Positions 35,520 to 44,364 of a stretch of DNA of 64,000 bases are shown here, in pieces. The notes beneath the pieces were generated by a model. The model searched no databases. It worked only from the letters and a program-made list of their open reading frames with translations, and was not told the origin of the DNA. A program made the position numbers and the translations under genes. Each line of letters starts with the position of its first letter. Position 1 is the stretch's first letter. The DNA comes from Nitrospira sp. KM1 (GTDB lineage: Bacteria > Nitrospirota > Nitrospiria > Nitrospirales > Nitrospiraceae): contig NZ_AP022671.1 of the NCBI RefSeq assembly GCF_011405515.1, positions 2,356,001 to 2,420,000 of the forward strand, in the 5' to 3' direction.

Positions 35520-36262
35520 TACCGACGATAGTGGCGAACCAGTAGAACTGCGCCCCAGAGGAGGGACAGCCCCATCAAGACGATACCCGTATAATGGATC
35601 GCTTGTGCCAGACGATGGTCGTGTTGGAGCCATCCCAGCATAGTGAGAATGTTGTTCCAATCATGCCCGTCGGTCTCCTTGCCGGTCACGCCCCCCAACA
35701 GAACGAGCTCAAGCGACCGCGCGTCATTCACATAGGGGGCAATATCCAGGCAGTTTTCCGCCACCCACCATAGCGCGACCGATGCGCCGAACGGATCACG
35801 GGTGCGAATGAGAAGTGTGCCTGCGCAGATCAGAGGCATGAGGACCTGCCCCAGACTCCCGCCCGCGAACATCAATAGTTGACCGAAGGGCATGAACAGC
35901 AGGTGTCCCGCCTCGTGAAATGGCAGGTTCACGTGGTGCAGGAATGATTCGCCCGCATCGTTGCCTTCGATCGAGCCGATGCTCAAAACCAAACCCCACC
36001 ATGTGAGCAGGACACATAGCCCGGCCCGGCCGACCAACCTCATCAGATCCGTCGCGTCATCGATGTCTAGGAGCCAATACCTCCCGAAATCGATCCAAGG
36101 TTTCGCCGCTGGATCGGGAAGGGAGGACGAAGAGCGCGCAGGCAAGGTGGTCGCTTTGAATTTTGAAAAGATGATGCCGCACCGTCGGCATTCCGTCTCC
36201 CCCTGGCGCCGCTGAAAACGGCACTTTGGGCAGACAACACCATCGAGCGCTTCCGTGATCAT
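35477..36262 (-). CDS. Zinc-ribbon membrane metalloprotease (M50-like)
   Basis: A 261-residue protein. The N-terminus is a zinc ribbon (VVCPKCRFQRR, then ECRRCGIIFSKFK). The membrane part has the metalloprotease motif HEAGH in NLPFHEAGHLLFMPFG near residue 112, helices such as LGQVLMPLICAGTLLI, and a later DGHDWNNIL that could provide the third metal ligand. It resembles M50-type proteases found as a stand-alone family. The ATG at 36262 is used; the frame remains open further upstream but runs antisense-independent into the next gene. It is the last of a three-gene unit with another protease. Confidence 0.83.
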   Translation of the reverse strand: MITEALDGVVCPKCRFQRRQGETECRRCGIIFSKFKATTLPARSSSSLPDPAAKPWIDFGRYWLLDIDDATDLMRLVGRAGLCVLLTWWGLVLSIGSIEGNDAGESFLHHVNLPFHEAGHLLFMPFGQLLMFAGGSLGQVLMPLICAGTLLIRTRDPFGASVALWWVAENCLDIAPYVNDARSLELVLLGGVTGKETDGHDWNNILTMLGWLQHDHRLAQAIHYTGIVLMGLSLLWGAVLLVRHYRRYQAMTVPSPDGRVS

Positions 36263-36321
36263 CGGCTCAGTGTAGAAAGGAGTCTGGCTTCCTTCAAGAA
36301 ATTGGCGGGAATCTGCCGGCC

Positions 36322-37299
36322 CTAATGAAAGGAAAAGGGCACGGGAGCGAAGGTGAGGATAAAGACTGCAAGGGCGATCCAGCCGACGATTGTTCTGCCG
36401 CGCCCGAGAGGCGTCGAAGGGTCGATGACCGGGGGATGCCCGATGCCCCAGATCCCAGCCATGAAAGCCCACACAAACCATCCGGCCCAACCGGCCATCC
36501 CAAGCACGATTAAGACAGGAAGGATCGCCAGCGCCATCGTGCGTTGGCGGCTGCCCCAGAGAGCATACGCCACATGGCCACCATCGAGCTGTCCAATGGG
36601 AATCAGATTCAGCGATGTCACGAACAAACCAAACCAGGCAGCAAAACCGATGGGGTGCAACACCACATCCGCCTGCGGAGGCAAGGGACCAATGACCATC
36701 CATGACATTATTTGCAGCAGCAGCGGCTCGCCCAACTGCAGTCCATACGTCGAGGTGCGGTCAACAACGGTGGAAAGATTCAGGCCAATCAGCAATGCAA
36801 CCATGGCAACGACAAATCCGGCCAGCGGCCCGGCTACTCCGATGTCGAACAAGGCCCGCCGATGCATGATCGGGCCGCGCATGCGGATGATTGCGCCGAA
36901 CGTACCGATAAAATGCGGAGGCCCGGGAATAAAGAGCGGCAACGAGGCCGGCACACGATGAATCCTCGACAGGACATAATGGCCAAGTTCGTGAGTCACG
37001 AGGATGAACAGCAACGTGCCGGCGAATGGCATTCCGTTCCAGAGTGTTTCGGGATATTGCAGGAGAAAATTGACAGGTCCGCGAACCGTTCCGCTATAGG
37101 CTTGGTATGCACCGGCCCACAGCGTAGTGAAAACGGTTAGAACAAAGAGAACAGCCGGAAGCATCCATCGGGAAAATGAACCGGCGTCAGTCTCTTCATC
37201 CGCAACAGTTTCTTCAGAGACCGGCGCAGCGTCGCTCACCCGGTCGGTCGACGCATCGACCGGCCATTCCCGATATTTATATCGATCGGATTGCTCCAT
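36322..37299 (-). CDS. Site-2 protease family (M50) membrane peptidase
   Basis: A 325-residue intramembrane zinc protease. The active site is HELGH in LFILVTHELGHYVLSRIHRV near residue 103, and the third ligand is in SLNLIPIGQLDGGHVAYALW near 240. FIPGPPHFIGTFGAIIRMRG and GVAGPLAGFVVAM are typical of the plant EGY/bacterial S2P-like group. Six or more helices follow a polar N-terminus of about 45 residues. It could release membrane-bound regulators. It lies between the HTH-MBL gene (18 bases away) and the second protease. Confidence 0.92.
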   Translation of the reverse strand: MEQSDRYKYREWPVDASTDRVSDAAPVSEETVADEETDAGSFSRWMLPAVLFVLTVFTTLWAGAYQAYSGTVRGPVNFLLQYPETLWNGMPFAGTLLFILVTHELGHYVLSRIHRVPASLPLFIPGPPHFIGTFGAIIRMRGPIMHRRALFDIGVAGPLAGFVVAMVALLIGLNLSTVVDRTSTYGLQLGEPLLLQIMSWMVIGPLPPQADVVLHPIGFAAWFGLFVTSLNLIPIGQLDGGHVAYALWGSRQRTMALAILPVLIVLGMAGWAGWFVWAFMAGIWGIGHPPVIDPSTPLGRGRTIVGWIALAVFILTFAPVPFSFH

Positions 37300-37317
37300 A
37301 CCGTTCCGGCAGATTCA

Positions 37318-38151
37318 TCATGCGAACGGATTGTGCTCCAACTCCTCTTGCACCGTCGTTGCAGGACCGTGGCCTGGTAGTAATCGATAGCCCACCGGAA
37401 GTGTGAGGACCCGCTTTCGGACGGATTCAAGGTGAACCTCATAGAGCGTAGCCGGATTCGAGCGTCCGATCGAACCGGCAAACAACGTATCTCCCACGAA
37501 ACAGAGGGGATCCTGTTGATCCGATATCACGTAGCAGATACCTCCCGGCGTGTGCCCGGGCGTCGCCATGCATCGGATGGTCTTGCGTCCGACCTGGACC
37601 ACCCGGCCATCAGGAGGTGAGGACATCAGGCGAGCCGCTGGTTTCCAACTGAGAAGATCATGATCGTCCGAACCCAGGAGGACAGGAGCCTCCTGATAAT
37701 CCAAAATTCGATCGATGCCCTCGGCATGATCAGCATGACCATGCGTGAGACAGATTCCCACCAGGCGCAGACCGCGTGCCTTCAACGTCTCGATCATCGC
37801 CGGTGCATTATAGGCTGTGTCAATGATAAGAGCCTCCCCGTTATCGTGCACGATGTACCCCTGCACGCCGTACCCTCCGATCGACCCATACACCGTCTCA
37901 ATCCATGCAGGGGGCTTCGGGACAGCCGGCTCCCAGTGGTCGAAGACGATTCGACTAAGAGCGTTTCCTCCAAGCCCCAGCCCACCGGCGACCAAGCCAA
38001 GTTGCACATGATCAGCGGGCCGGCCGCCTTTCTCAATGGCCTGCAGGTCGGCGTTCGACACACCGGTCCGACGGCTCAGGTCGGACACAGACATGGCCAA
38101 ACCCGCCCGTGCTTTTTTGATGATATCCGACAGTTCGTCTTCGAGCGGCAT
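37318..38151 (-). CDS. Fusion of an HTH (XRE) domain with a metallo-beta-lactamase-fold hydrolase
   Basis: A 277-residue protein. The first 65 residues are an XRE-type helix-turn-helix: MSVSDLSRRTGVSNADLQAI then EKGGRP. The remainder is an MBL hydrolase: GYIVHDNGEALIIDTAYN, the metal site THGHADHAEG near residue 136, ATPGHTPGGICYVI and GDTLFAGSIGRS, ending in LLPGHGPATTV. This is closest to the glyoxalase II/persulphide-dioxygenase-like part of the fold. The combination suggests a ligand- or redox-controlled regulator or an enzyme with a protein-binding HTH. First gene of the protease unit. Confidence 0.9.
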   Translation of the reverse strand: MPLEDELSDIIKKARAGLAMSVSDLSRRTGVSNADLQAIEKGGRPADHVQLGLVAGGLGLGGNALSRIVFDHWEPAVPKPPAWIETVYGSIGGYGVQGYIVHDNGEALIIDTAYNAPAMIETLKARGLRLVGICLTHGHADHAEGIDRILDYQEAPVLLGSDDHDLLSWKPAARLMSSPPDGRVVQVGRKTIRCMATPGHTPGGICYVISDQQDPLCFVGDTLFAGSIGRSNPATLYEVHLESVRKRVLTLPVGYRLLPGHGPATTVQEELEHNPFA

Positions 38152-38257
38152 CGTCTACCGGTTGTGCGAGCGCAGCATACTGCAACAGTCAACTGAGTAT
38201 AGACGAACCCTGGATAGGCTCATACCGGTTTGCCTTGACCTTGTCTGTCAAATGTCC

Positions 38258-39730
38258 TCACCCTTCCGGAGTCAACGGAATCTCTTTCACCTCCCCGAAT
38301 CCCGATAGCATCTTGGGCAAGGCCAGCCCCGGTCCGACCGCGAGGATGATGAGACGGTCCGGATGGAAATGCTTCTGTGCCGCGGCCAGAATCTCCTCCT
38401 TCGTGAGTGCTATGACACGGGCACGCACCTGCTGCAGAAAATCCTTCGGCAGACCGTCATATTCCAACTCGATGAAGCGGTTCACCACCGATGAGGCGCT
38501 CGGAAACGAGAACACAAACGAATTGACATAGGATTCTTTGGCTTCCGCCAGTTCCTCATCGGTGACGAGTTCAGTCCGCATCCGCTGCATGTTGGCCACG
38601 AAACGGCTGATCACCTCCTGGGTCGATAGCAGCTTCGTTTCAGCCCGCATGAGCCAGACGCCTTGATCATGCATTCCGCTGTTCAACCGGCTCCCGACCG
38701 AATAGGCGAGACCCCGTTGAGTGCGCACATCGTTGAAAAGCCGGCTCCGGAATGAACTGCCTCCGAGAATATCGTTGGCAATGGCCAGCGCCACGTAATC
38801 GGGATCGTTCTCTTTGATGGACAGATGCCCGATGCGCAGATGCGTTTGCGACGTTTCCTTGTTCACAAAGCGGACGACCGTATTCGGACCGGGAGCCACA
38901 TCGGGAATTTTCAACTCTGGCGCCTGCCCCTTTTTCCAATTGCCAAACAGGTCGTGAAGCAGCTGGAGCATCGCTTGCTTGTTGAAGTCCCCCGTGACCC
39001 CCAGAATGATGCCGTTCGGAAATATCGTCTTATCGTGGAATTCTCTTGCGTCGTCGCGCGTGAGCCCTCGGACTGACTCGACCGTGCTCTCGCGTGCAGT
39101 GGGATGGTCTGCTCCGTAGAGCTGCTTGACGAACTCGCGACCAACGATGGACCCGGGGCTATCCTGCCGGCGTCTGATACTCTCGATCGCCTGTAATTTC
39201 GCCACTTCCAGCCGGGCCGGCTCAAAGGATGGCGCTCGAAGCAGACCGGCAAAAATCTGAAGCCCTCGTTTGACATCCTTGCTGAGTACATCGAGCGATG
39301 CGGATCCCGAGAGGCGTCCGATAGAGATGCTGACATCCGCGGCAAATTGCTCCAGTTCCGCATCGACCTGCTCCGCCGACAGGCCTCCACCGCCGCCCGT
39401 CCGCATGGCCGATCCGGCCAGGGCGGCCAATCCGATTTTGTCGGGAGGATCAAGCCAGCCGCCGGTTCTCATGGTGGCCGTCACACTCACGAGCGGCAAC
39501 TCGTGGTCTTCGAGCAGATAGACGATCATTCCGTTATCCATCACGACGCGATCCGGATCCGGAGGCGTAAACTCCACTGGTTTGAAGGTCATCGCTCTCG
39601 GGTCTTTGAGGGTATTCGGTTCTGCATAACCTGTGACGGCAGAGGCAGCGAGGAGGAGACTCGTGCACACGGTGACGAGACCAACAGATCCTCGACTCAT
39701 CGGTGACCTTTCCGCATGCAACTTGTTCAT
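38258..39730 (-). CDS. M16 family protein lacking the HxxEH site (partner subunit)
   Basis: A 490-residue exported protein of the insulinase-like M16 family. A signal peptide (VTVCTSLLLAASAVTGYA) is followed by GMIVYLLEDHELPLVSVTAT. Where catalytic members have HxxEH this one has LAALAGSAMRTGG, so it lacks the zinc site. The C-terminal half has DILGGSSFRSRLFNDVRTQR and GLAYSVGSRL, typical of M16 C-domains that bind substrate. It is the usual inactive partner of a two-chain M16 protease. Its ATG overlaps the stop of the catalytic gene. Confidence 0.92.
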   Translation of the reverse strand: MNKLHAERSPMSRGSVGLVTVCTSLLLAASAVTGYAEPNTLKDPRAMTFKPVEFTPPDPDRVVMDNGMIVYLLEDHELPLVSVTATMRTGGWLDPPDKIGLAALAGSAMRTGGGGGLSAEQVDAELEQFAADVSISIGRLSGSASLDVLSKDVKRGLQIFAGLLRAPSFEPARLEVAKLQAIESIRRRQDSPGSIVGREFVKQLYGADHPTARESTVESVRGLTRDDAREFHDKTIFPNGIILGVTGDFNKQAMLQLLHDLFGNWKKGQAPELKIPDVAPGPNTVVRFVNKETSQTHLRIGHLSIKENDPDYVALAIANDILGGSSFRSRLFNDVRTQRGLAYSVGSRLNSGMHDQGVWLMRAETKLLSTQEVISRFVANMQRMRTELVTDEELAEAKESYVNSFVFSFPSASSVVNRFIELEYDGLPKDFLQQVRARVIALTKEEILAAAQKHFHPDRLIILAVGPGLALPKMLSGFGEVKEIPLTPEG

Positions 39731-41310
39731 CGCGCCACCTCGCTTTGCGGCCCGGTGGCCGCTTGCTTCATCGGAGCCTTTTTGACCAATGTGGCGACCG
39801 TACGGTTTGATTTCGTGAAATACTGCGTAGCGACCCGCTGGATATCCGCCGGCGTCACCGCGGCAACCTTGTCGCGGGATCGCAGGATGTAGCGCCAATC
39901 TCCGGCAACGGTTTGATACAGCGCAAGTTGTGACGCCAGCCCGCTGTTCGAGCGAAGCGCTCGCACCATGTCGGCATCGAGATTGTTAATGATCTTTTCC
40001 AGTTCCTTGGCGGTCACGGGTTCGGTCTTGAGCCGTTCCAACTCGGCCAGGATCGCCTCCTCCACTGAGGCGGTGGTGTGTGGGGCCAGCGGCGCTGCAC
40101 TCAGGACAAACAAGTTCGGCGCCCGTACGCCAGGATAATTGGAGTCGGAATTGATCGACGCCGCCAGCCGGGAATCACGAACGAGCTTCGTGTAGAGTCT
40201 GGATGTGAGCCCGTCGGTGAGGATCTCGTCAATCACGTCGAAGACATAGTCGTCGGGATGCCCCAGTCCGGGCTTGTGAAAGCCGATGGCAAGGATCGGT
40301 TCGGCATCGAACTCCACATCGATCCGCCGCTCTCCCCGCTGCGGCGGCTCGACTGTCACGATTTCCGGAGGCGGCGGCGCCGCGGGAATCTTTCCGAAGG
40401 TGTCCTCGATCAGCGCCACGACGGCCCTGGGATCGATGTCCCCCACGATGGAGATCGTCGCCCGTCCAGGGCCATAGTAGGTCTTGAAGAAGGCTTCCGT
40501 TTCGGCCGGTGTCAGTGAGAGGATATCCGACTCCCAGCCGATCGTCGGGATGCCATACGGGTGAGCGCGAAATGCCGAGGACGTAAACGTTTCGAAGAGC
40601 AGCCCGCTCGGACTGTCGTCGTTGCGGAGCCGTCGTTCTTCCATCACGACGCCCCGCTCCTTATAGAATTCCCGCAATACAGGATTAGCCATCCGGTCGG
40701 CTTCGATCGCTGCCCAGAGAGGCAACCGGTTGGAGGGGAGATTAATCATGTATCGAGTTAAATCCTTGCCCGTCGCCGCGTTCAATCCGATTCCACCATG
40801 GCGCTGATACAGGAGGGCCATTTCGTTACCGACCACATAGCGTCCAGCCTCTTCCTGCAACACCTTGAATCTCTGCTGCAACGCTTCGACGGCCGCCGGT
40901 TCGGAGGTTCCGGCATCGGACTTCTGATCATGGCTCCGCCTCGACAATTCTCGTTGCCGTCGTTCTAACTCGGTGCCCACGTGATACAGTTCGTCGAGAA
41001 TGGGTTTCTCTTTCGCAAAGTCTTTGGTGCCGACCGTCCTGGTTCCTTTGAACGCCATGTGTTCATAGAGGTGCGCGAGACCCGTCTGTCCCACCTGTTC
41101 ATTCACGCCGCCCACTCCGAACGTCATGTTGATCGACACGATTGGGGTCTGATGGCGCTCGACCATCAGAATGGTCAACCCATTCGCCAACTTATGCTCG
41201 ATCACGCGATCCGCCAATCCCGAACCGGCCAAACTCTCCGTCGCCATGAGAAGCATGCTCACCCAGCAGAACATGCGAGCCGCTGATACGTACACGGTGG
41301 TTCTGTTCAT
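39727..41310 (-). CDS. Periplasmic M16 zinc protease (catalytic subunit)
   Basis: A 527-residue M16 protease. After a signal peptide come LANGLTILMVERHQTPIVSI and the inverted zinc motif HLYEH in TGLAHLYEHMAFKGT near residue 82, with the downstream Glu in RGVVMEERRLRNDDSP. A charged insert of about 60 residues (ELERRQRELSRRS and onward) lies between the motif and NEMALLYQRHGG. The C-domain has ILTDGLTSRLYTKLVR. It probably acts with the inactive partner downstream to degrade peptides in the periplasm. It overlaps gph by 4 bases. Confidence 0.94.
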   Translation of the reverse strand: MNRTTVYVSAARMFCWVSMLLMATESLAGSGLADRVIEHKLANGLTILMVERHQTPIVSINMTFGVGGVNEQVGQTGLAHLYEHMAFKGTRTVGTKDFAKEKPILDELYHVGTELERRQRELSRRSHDQKSDAGTSEPAAVEALQQRFKVLQEEAGRYVVGNEMALLYQRHGGIGLNAATGKDLTRYMINLPSNRLPLWAAIEADRMANPVLREFYKERGVVMEERRLRNDDSPSGLLFETFTSSAFRAHPYGIPTIGWESDILSLTPAETEAFFKTYYGPGRATISIVGDIDPRAVVALIEDTFGKIPAAPPPPEIVTVEPPQRGERRIDVEFDAEPILAIGFHKPGLGHPDDYVFDVIDEILTDGLTSRLYTKLVRDSRLAASINSDSNYPGVRAPNLFVLSAAPLAPHTTASVEEAILAELERLKTEPVTAKELEKIINNLDADMVRALRSNSGLASQLALYQTVAGDWRYILRSRDKVAAVTPADIQRVATQYFTKSNRTVATLVKKAPMKQAATGPQSEVAR

Positions 41311-41954
41311 TCGAATATCTCCATCAGTTCTTCCGGCCGTTCAATAAACCAATCGGGCTGGCAGGCGGCCATCTTCTGACGGTTCCCCATGCCGTACCCG
41401 ACGGCGCACACTCGGATGCCGGCGTTGTGGCCGCCATTGATGTCGTTCGTGCTGTCGCCTACCAGCACCGCGTTCTCTTTCGGAATGTGCATCTGTTCCA
41501 TGATGTGAAGGAGCATGCCGGGATCAGGTTTCAAACCAAATCCATTGTCACCACCGACCACATATTGAAAATGGTGCGAGCCGAGGCCCTGCAGAATTAC
41601 ATTGGTGTATTCAATCGATTTATTGGTCGCCACCGCCTTGGTCGTGCGCGAAAAATGGCAGAGGACCTTTTCCACGCCGGGATAAAAGACCGTCCGATCA
41701 AGACAATGCTCCAGGTAATACCCGCGAAACACACGAAGCGCTTCCTCAAAACTGACGCGATTGTCCCCTCCGACCGCCAGCCGGAGCAGCTTCTTGACCC
41801 CATCGCCGACAAACCCGAAGATTTCCTCTGTGGGCCGCTCAGGAAGTCCCAAATATGCGAGCGTGAGATTGACCGATAGGGCAATATCCCATTTTGATTC
41901 GATCAAGGTCCCGTCCAAATCGAAGATCAGCAGATTGACCGGGGTTTTCCCCAT
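41307..41954 (-). CDS. gph: Phosphoglycolate phosphatase-like HAD hydrolase
   Basis: A 215-residue HAD phosphatase. Motif I is LLIFDLDGTLIESKWDIALS, followed by a cap with GDGVKKLL; motif II is AVATNKS, and the last motifs are GLKPDPGMLLHIME and AVLVGDSTNDINGGHNAG. This pattern fits Gph, which removes 2-phosphoglycolate arising from DNA repair or oxygenase activity. It starts immediately after the stop of the upstream hypothetical gene and overlaps the M16 gene, so the four genes form one operon. Confidence 0.88.
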   Translation of the reverse strand: MGKTPVNLLIFDLDGTLIESKWDIALSVNLTLAYLGLPERPTEEIFGFVGDGVKKLLRLAVGGDNRVSFEEALRVFRGYYLEHCLDRTVFYPGVEKVLCHFSRTTKAVATNKSIEYTNVILQGLGSHHFQYVVGGDNGFGLKPDPGMLLHIMEQMHIPKENAVLVGDSTNDINGGHNAGIRVCAVGYGMGNRQKMAACQPDWFIERPEELMEIFE

Positions 41955-42512
41955 CTATTTTACCTTTCGCAATTCGTCCTGCAGCGCCGCGAGACGTTCC
42001 CGCTTGATAGGATCGGTCTCTTGCATCCAGGCTTCCCGTATGAAATTCAGCATGCGTTTTTGCCCGACATGCGGGGGCAGGACCGGCTCAATGATTCTCC
42101 ACCTATTCTTCATGCCTTTCACCCGCACGCGCACGTCCTCGCGGCCCGGCTCAGGAACGAATCCGGCAGTCTCCAGATAGACTGAGCCGATCACCTGAAA
42201 AGTGACAGGGACCACGACTTCCAGCAAGTTGACGACTTCCCACTCACGGTAATGTTCGGCCACTGTGAAGCCGCGCACGATCACAATGCGACCCCAGGCC
42301 GGCTCTTCTTTCCAGTCCGTGTAGGGTGCAAGCGTTTCGAAAGACAAAGAATCCAGCCTGGCGCCCCGCTGATCGAGCATCAGGTATTTCTTCACCATCT
42401 CGGCCGGAGAATGCGTGACAGATCCCGTTTCTGCCATTCCCATTTCGCATGAGGCGATCGAGACGATGAGGGAAAGGAGAGTCAATTTCCAACTGGATAG
42501 ACGGTGGTTCAT
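41955..42512 (-). CDS. Exported protein of the M16 operon, function unknown
   Basis: A 185-residue protein with a signal peptide (SSWKLTLLSLIVSIASCEMG) that may carry a lipobox-like Cys. The mature part starts VTHSPAEMVKKYLMLDQRGA and contains FETLAPYTDWKEEPAWGRIV, then VIGSVYLETAGFVPEPGRED and NRWRIIEPVLPPHVG, typical of small exported proteins with an SH3- or NTF2-like fold. No family is claimed. The start at 42512 is preferred to an upstream extension. First gene of the four-gene operon with gph and the M16 pair. Confidence 0.7.
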   Translation of the reverse strand: MNHRLSSWKLTLLSLIVSIASCEMGMAETGSVTHSPAEMVKKYLMLDQRGARLDSLSFETLAPYTDWKEEPAWGRIVIVRGFTVAEHYREWEVVNLLEVVVPVTFQVIGSVYLETAGFVPEPGREDVRVRVKGMKNRWRIIEPVLPPHVGQKRMLNFIREAWMQETDPIKRERLAALQDELRKVK

Positions 42513-42717
42513 GCAGGAATGCGAAGGCCAGGAAGTTGGTTCCAAGAAAATGAATCTCATCATTCTAACAAACGGGTCCGAACCCCGCAAAGATATCCCT
42601 GATCGCGAAGCGCAGCCGCTACGGATATAACCATAGGTGCGTTGATCTTCCTCAAGGCGCATGTTACGGTCTTGTGCTGACATCTCGAAGATCGACCCGC
42701 CGACGGACCGCCTCACC

Positions 42718-43152
42718 ATGCGAGTTCGGTTGACATGTCCGCTTCTCTGCCTCTGCTGTTTCATCCTGGGCGTCTCTGTCGCTGGTGGAATCGATGCATG
42801 GGCCGCTCATCTTCCGGAGATCGATCATGCCTTTGGCCATACCGGTGAGGCCGATACCCGTGATCAGTCCGGAGGGGCGAGTATCCGGCGAGATTCTACG
42901 CCGCCTCAAAAGGCCTATGACCTGTTGGCGAGATTGCGTGAACGCGGCGGAGAGACGCTGCCCGGCTACATTGGTGGCAGGACATTCAAGAATCGGGAAC
43001 GGCGTCTGCCGGCAGGACGGTACCGGGAATACGACGTCAATCCGAAGCGGCGCGGCAGACCCAGGGACGCGGAAAGGATCGTAATCGAGCAAGACACCGG
43101 CAAAGCGTATTATACCGGAGACCACTACCGGACGTTCCTGGCCCTGAACTGA
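42718..43152 (+). CDS. Secreted barnase-like ribonuclease
   Basis: A 144-residue protein with a signal peptide (LLCLCCFILGVSVAGGIDA, cleavage near AWA). The mature C-terminus is a microbial RNase N1/barnase fold: ETLPGYIGGRTFKNRERRLP, AGRYREYDVNP, RDAERIVIE and TGDHYRTFLALN. The catalytic Glu (REYD), Arg (AERI) and His (GDHYRTF) that define barnase are all present. It should cleave RNA, with preference after purines by analogy. An ATG at 42661 would precede the signal and is rejected. A barstar-like gene begins 3 bases downstream. Confidence 0.9.
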   Translation: MRVRLTCPLLCLCCFILGVSVAGGIDAWAAHLPEIDHAFGHTGEADTRDQSGGASIRRDSTPPQKAYDLLARLRERGGETLPGYIGGRTFKNRERRLPAGRYREYDVNPKRRGRPRDAERIVIEQDTGKAYYTGDHYRTFLALN

Positions 43153-43155
43153 CCC

Positions 43156-43692
43156 ATGACGGTACGACCATCTCTCGCCGCACATATTCAATCGGTCAAC
43201 GCCCCTTGGGTATCCTTACTGGTTTGTAAGCCGGACCAGAAGCCGGAGGGCATGGCCAGACCTCCCGACGGTTTTGTCACCAAAGTCCTAAAAGGGAAGA
43301 ACTGTCGCAAGACGGCAGGGCTATTCGCTGAATTCTCTCGTGGCCTGCACTTCCCCGAGTACTTCGGTTCGAATTGGGATGCACTCGAGGAGTGTCTTGC
43401 CGATCTCGAATGGCTTCCGGCCAGAGGTTATGTCCTGATACTGACGGATGCGGAGGAGATTCTACGGGAGAATGAAGAAGAATATGCTACATTTCTCGAG
43501 ATTCTGAACGATGCCGGTGAGGCATGGGGGTCGGGGCAAGCCCGTGGAAGGCCCGTTCCATTTCACGCGTTGTTTGCCATCGCGGAACGACACCGGCGGG
43601 CCAGATCGAATTGGGGTATCGACGAGATGGACATCGGGAAACCCGTTAAGCCCGTAAAGAAGAGTATCAGGTCACGCTCCGGCCACCGTTAA
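43156..43692 (+). CDS. Barstar-like ribonuclease inhibitor
   Basis: A 178-residue cytoplasmic protein with a barstar-type domain: VTKVLKGKNCRKTAGLFAEF, HFPEYFGSNWDALEECLADL and GYVLILTDAEEIL. The FPxYFGxNWDALxDCLxDL pattern is the hallmark of barstar, whose acidic helix blocks the RNase active site. Extra residues at both ends make it longer than the 90-residue type. It has no signal peptide, so it protects the cytoplasm from the preceding exported RNase. The 3-base spacing indicates co-expression. Confidence 0.9.
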   Translation: MTVRPSLAAHIQSVNAPWVSLLVCKPDQKPEGMARPPDGFVTKVLKGKNCRKTAGLFAEFSRGLHFPEYFGSNWDALEECLADLEWLPARGYVLILTDAEEILRENEEEYATFLEILNDAGEAWGSGQARGRPVPFHALFAIAERHRRARSNWGIDEMDIGKPVKPVKKSIRSRSGHR

Positions 43693-43871
43693 ACAACAAC
43701 AGTTACCTGGGTGAAGTCGTATGTCCGCGGAACCGGCGTTCTGACAGGTTATGATCGGACTGAACCGCAGAAGGCCAATGCCGCAGGGTGTAGTTATTCG
43801 CGAAATGTTTCAGGACGTTGAGGAAGTAAGAGCTCATAAAGAAGCGGATTTTGGAAGCGTTGCCTCTGCAG

Positions 43872-44096
43872 TCACTTTGCAAACCCGACCCAGCGCGAAA
43901 GTGTTTGTGACAGACTATCCTCGATGCCCATCTGTTCATCCGGCAGACGATGCCGTGAATCCCGCCAACGAGCCTGGACCTGCTCATGGTGTACAAGACA
44001 TATCCCGTGAGTTTCTCTCGCATCATCAAAAGGAGCCTTCTCCCCAACAAACTCTTCTTTGCCCTCCTGACGGCACCACGAGCAGACGATTTTCAT
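43872..44096 (-). CDS. Small CSWC...HGIC protein (putative metal-binding)
   Basis: A 74-residue protein starting MKIVCSWCRQEGKEEFVGEK, then DARETHGICLVHHEQVQAR. A CxxC pair and a HGICxxH group fit one zinc site. Similar short proteins are common in Nitrospira-type genomes, from memory; their role is unknown. AAGGA lies 7 bases before the ATG at 44096. It stands alone, opposite to the flanking genes. Confidence 0.72.
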   Translation of the reverse strand: MKIVCSWCRQEGKEEFVGEKAPFDDARETHGICLVHHEQVQARWRDSRHRLPDEQMGIEDSLSQTLSRWVGFAK

Positions 44097-44320
44097 TTGT
44101 ATCCTTACGGTGACAACGTACGATCGCGTGAATTAGGTCTCGCAAGATTCAGACCGCATGCTGTACACATGGGAACCGGAGGATTTACCTAGATATCGAA
44201 TTGGTAATGCGTGATATCGCCACACAGTTGTATCGAATTGGCCGCAGTGCCGCATCCTCGCCACAATTTTTGGTACACCTGGTCATGTTTGAATGTGGGG
44301 ATTCGCCTCAGACGGCTTTC

Positions 44321-44350
44321 TTGACCACTTTGCGCCTACCGTGCTACGGT
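44321..44350 (+). promoter_or_regulatory. Possible promoter of hemL
   Basis: TTGACC at 44321-44326 and TACGGT at 44345-44350 are 18 bases apart. The hemL ATG is only 14 bases beyond the -10, so the leader would be very short. The -10 match is modest. Confidence 0.35.
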
Positions 44351-44364
44351 GCGCCCCCGTCCTT

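Noticed and set aside
36263-36703. N-terminal extension of the zinc-ribbon protease gene
   Set aside because: The frame is open upstream but overlaps the conserved end of the site-2 protease gene in another frame; the zinc ribbon begins right after the ATG at 36262.
42664-43191. 175-residue frame on the minus strand opposite the RNase gene
   Set aside because: The plus strand carries a full barnase domain with catalytic residues and a signal peptide; the minus frame has no recognisable motif.
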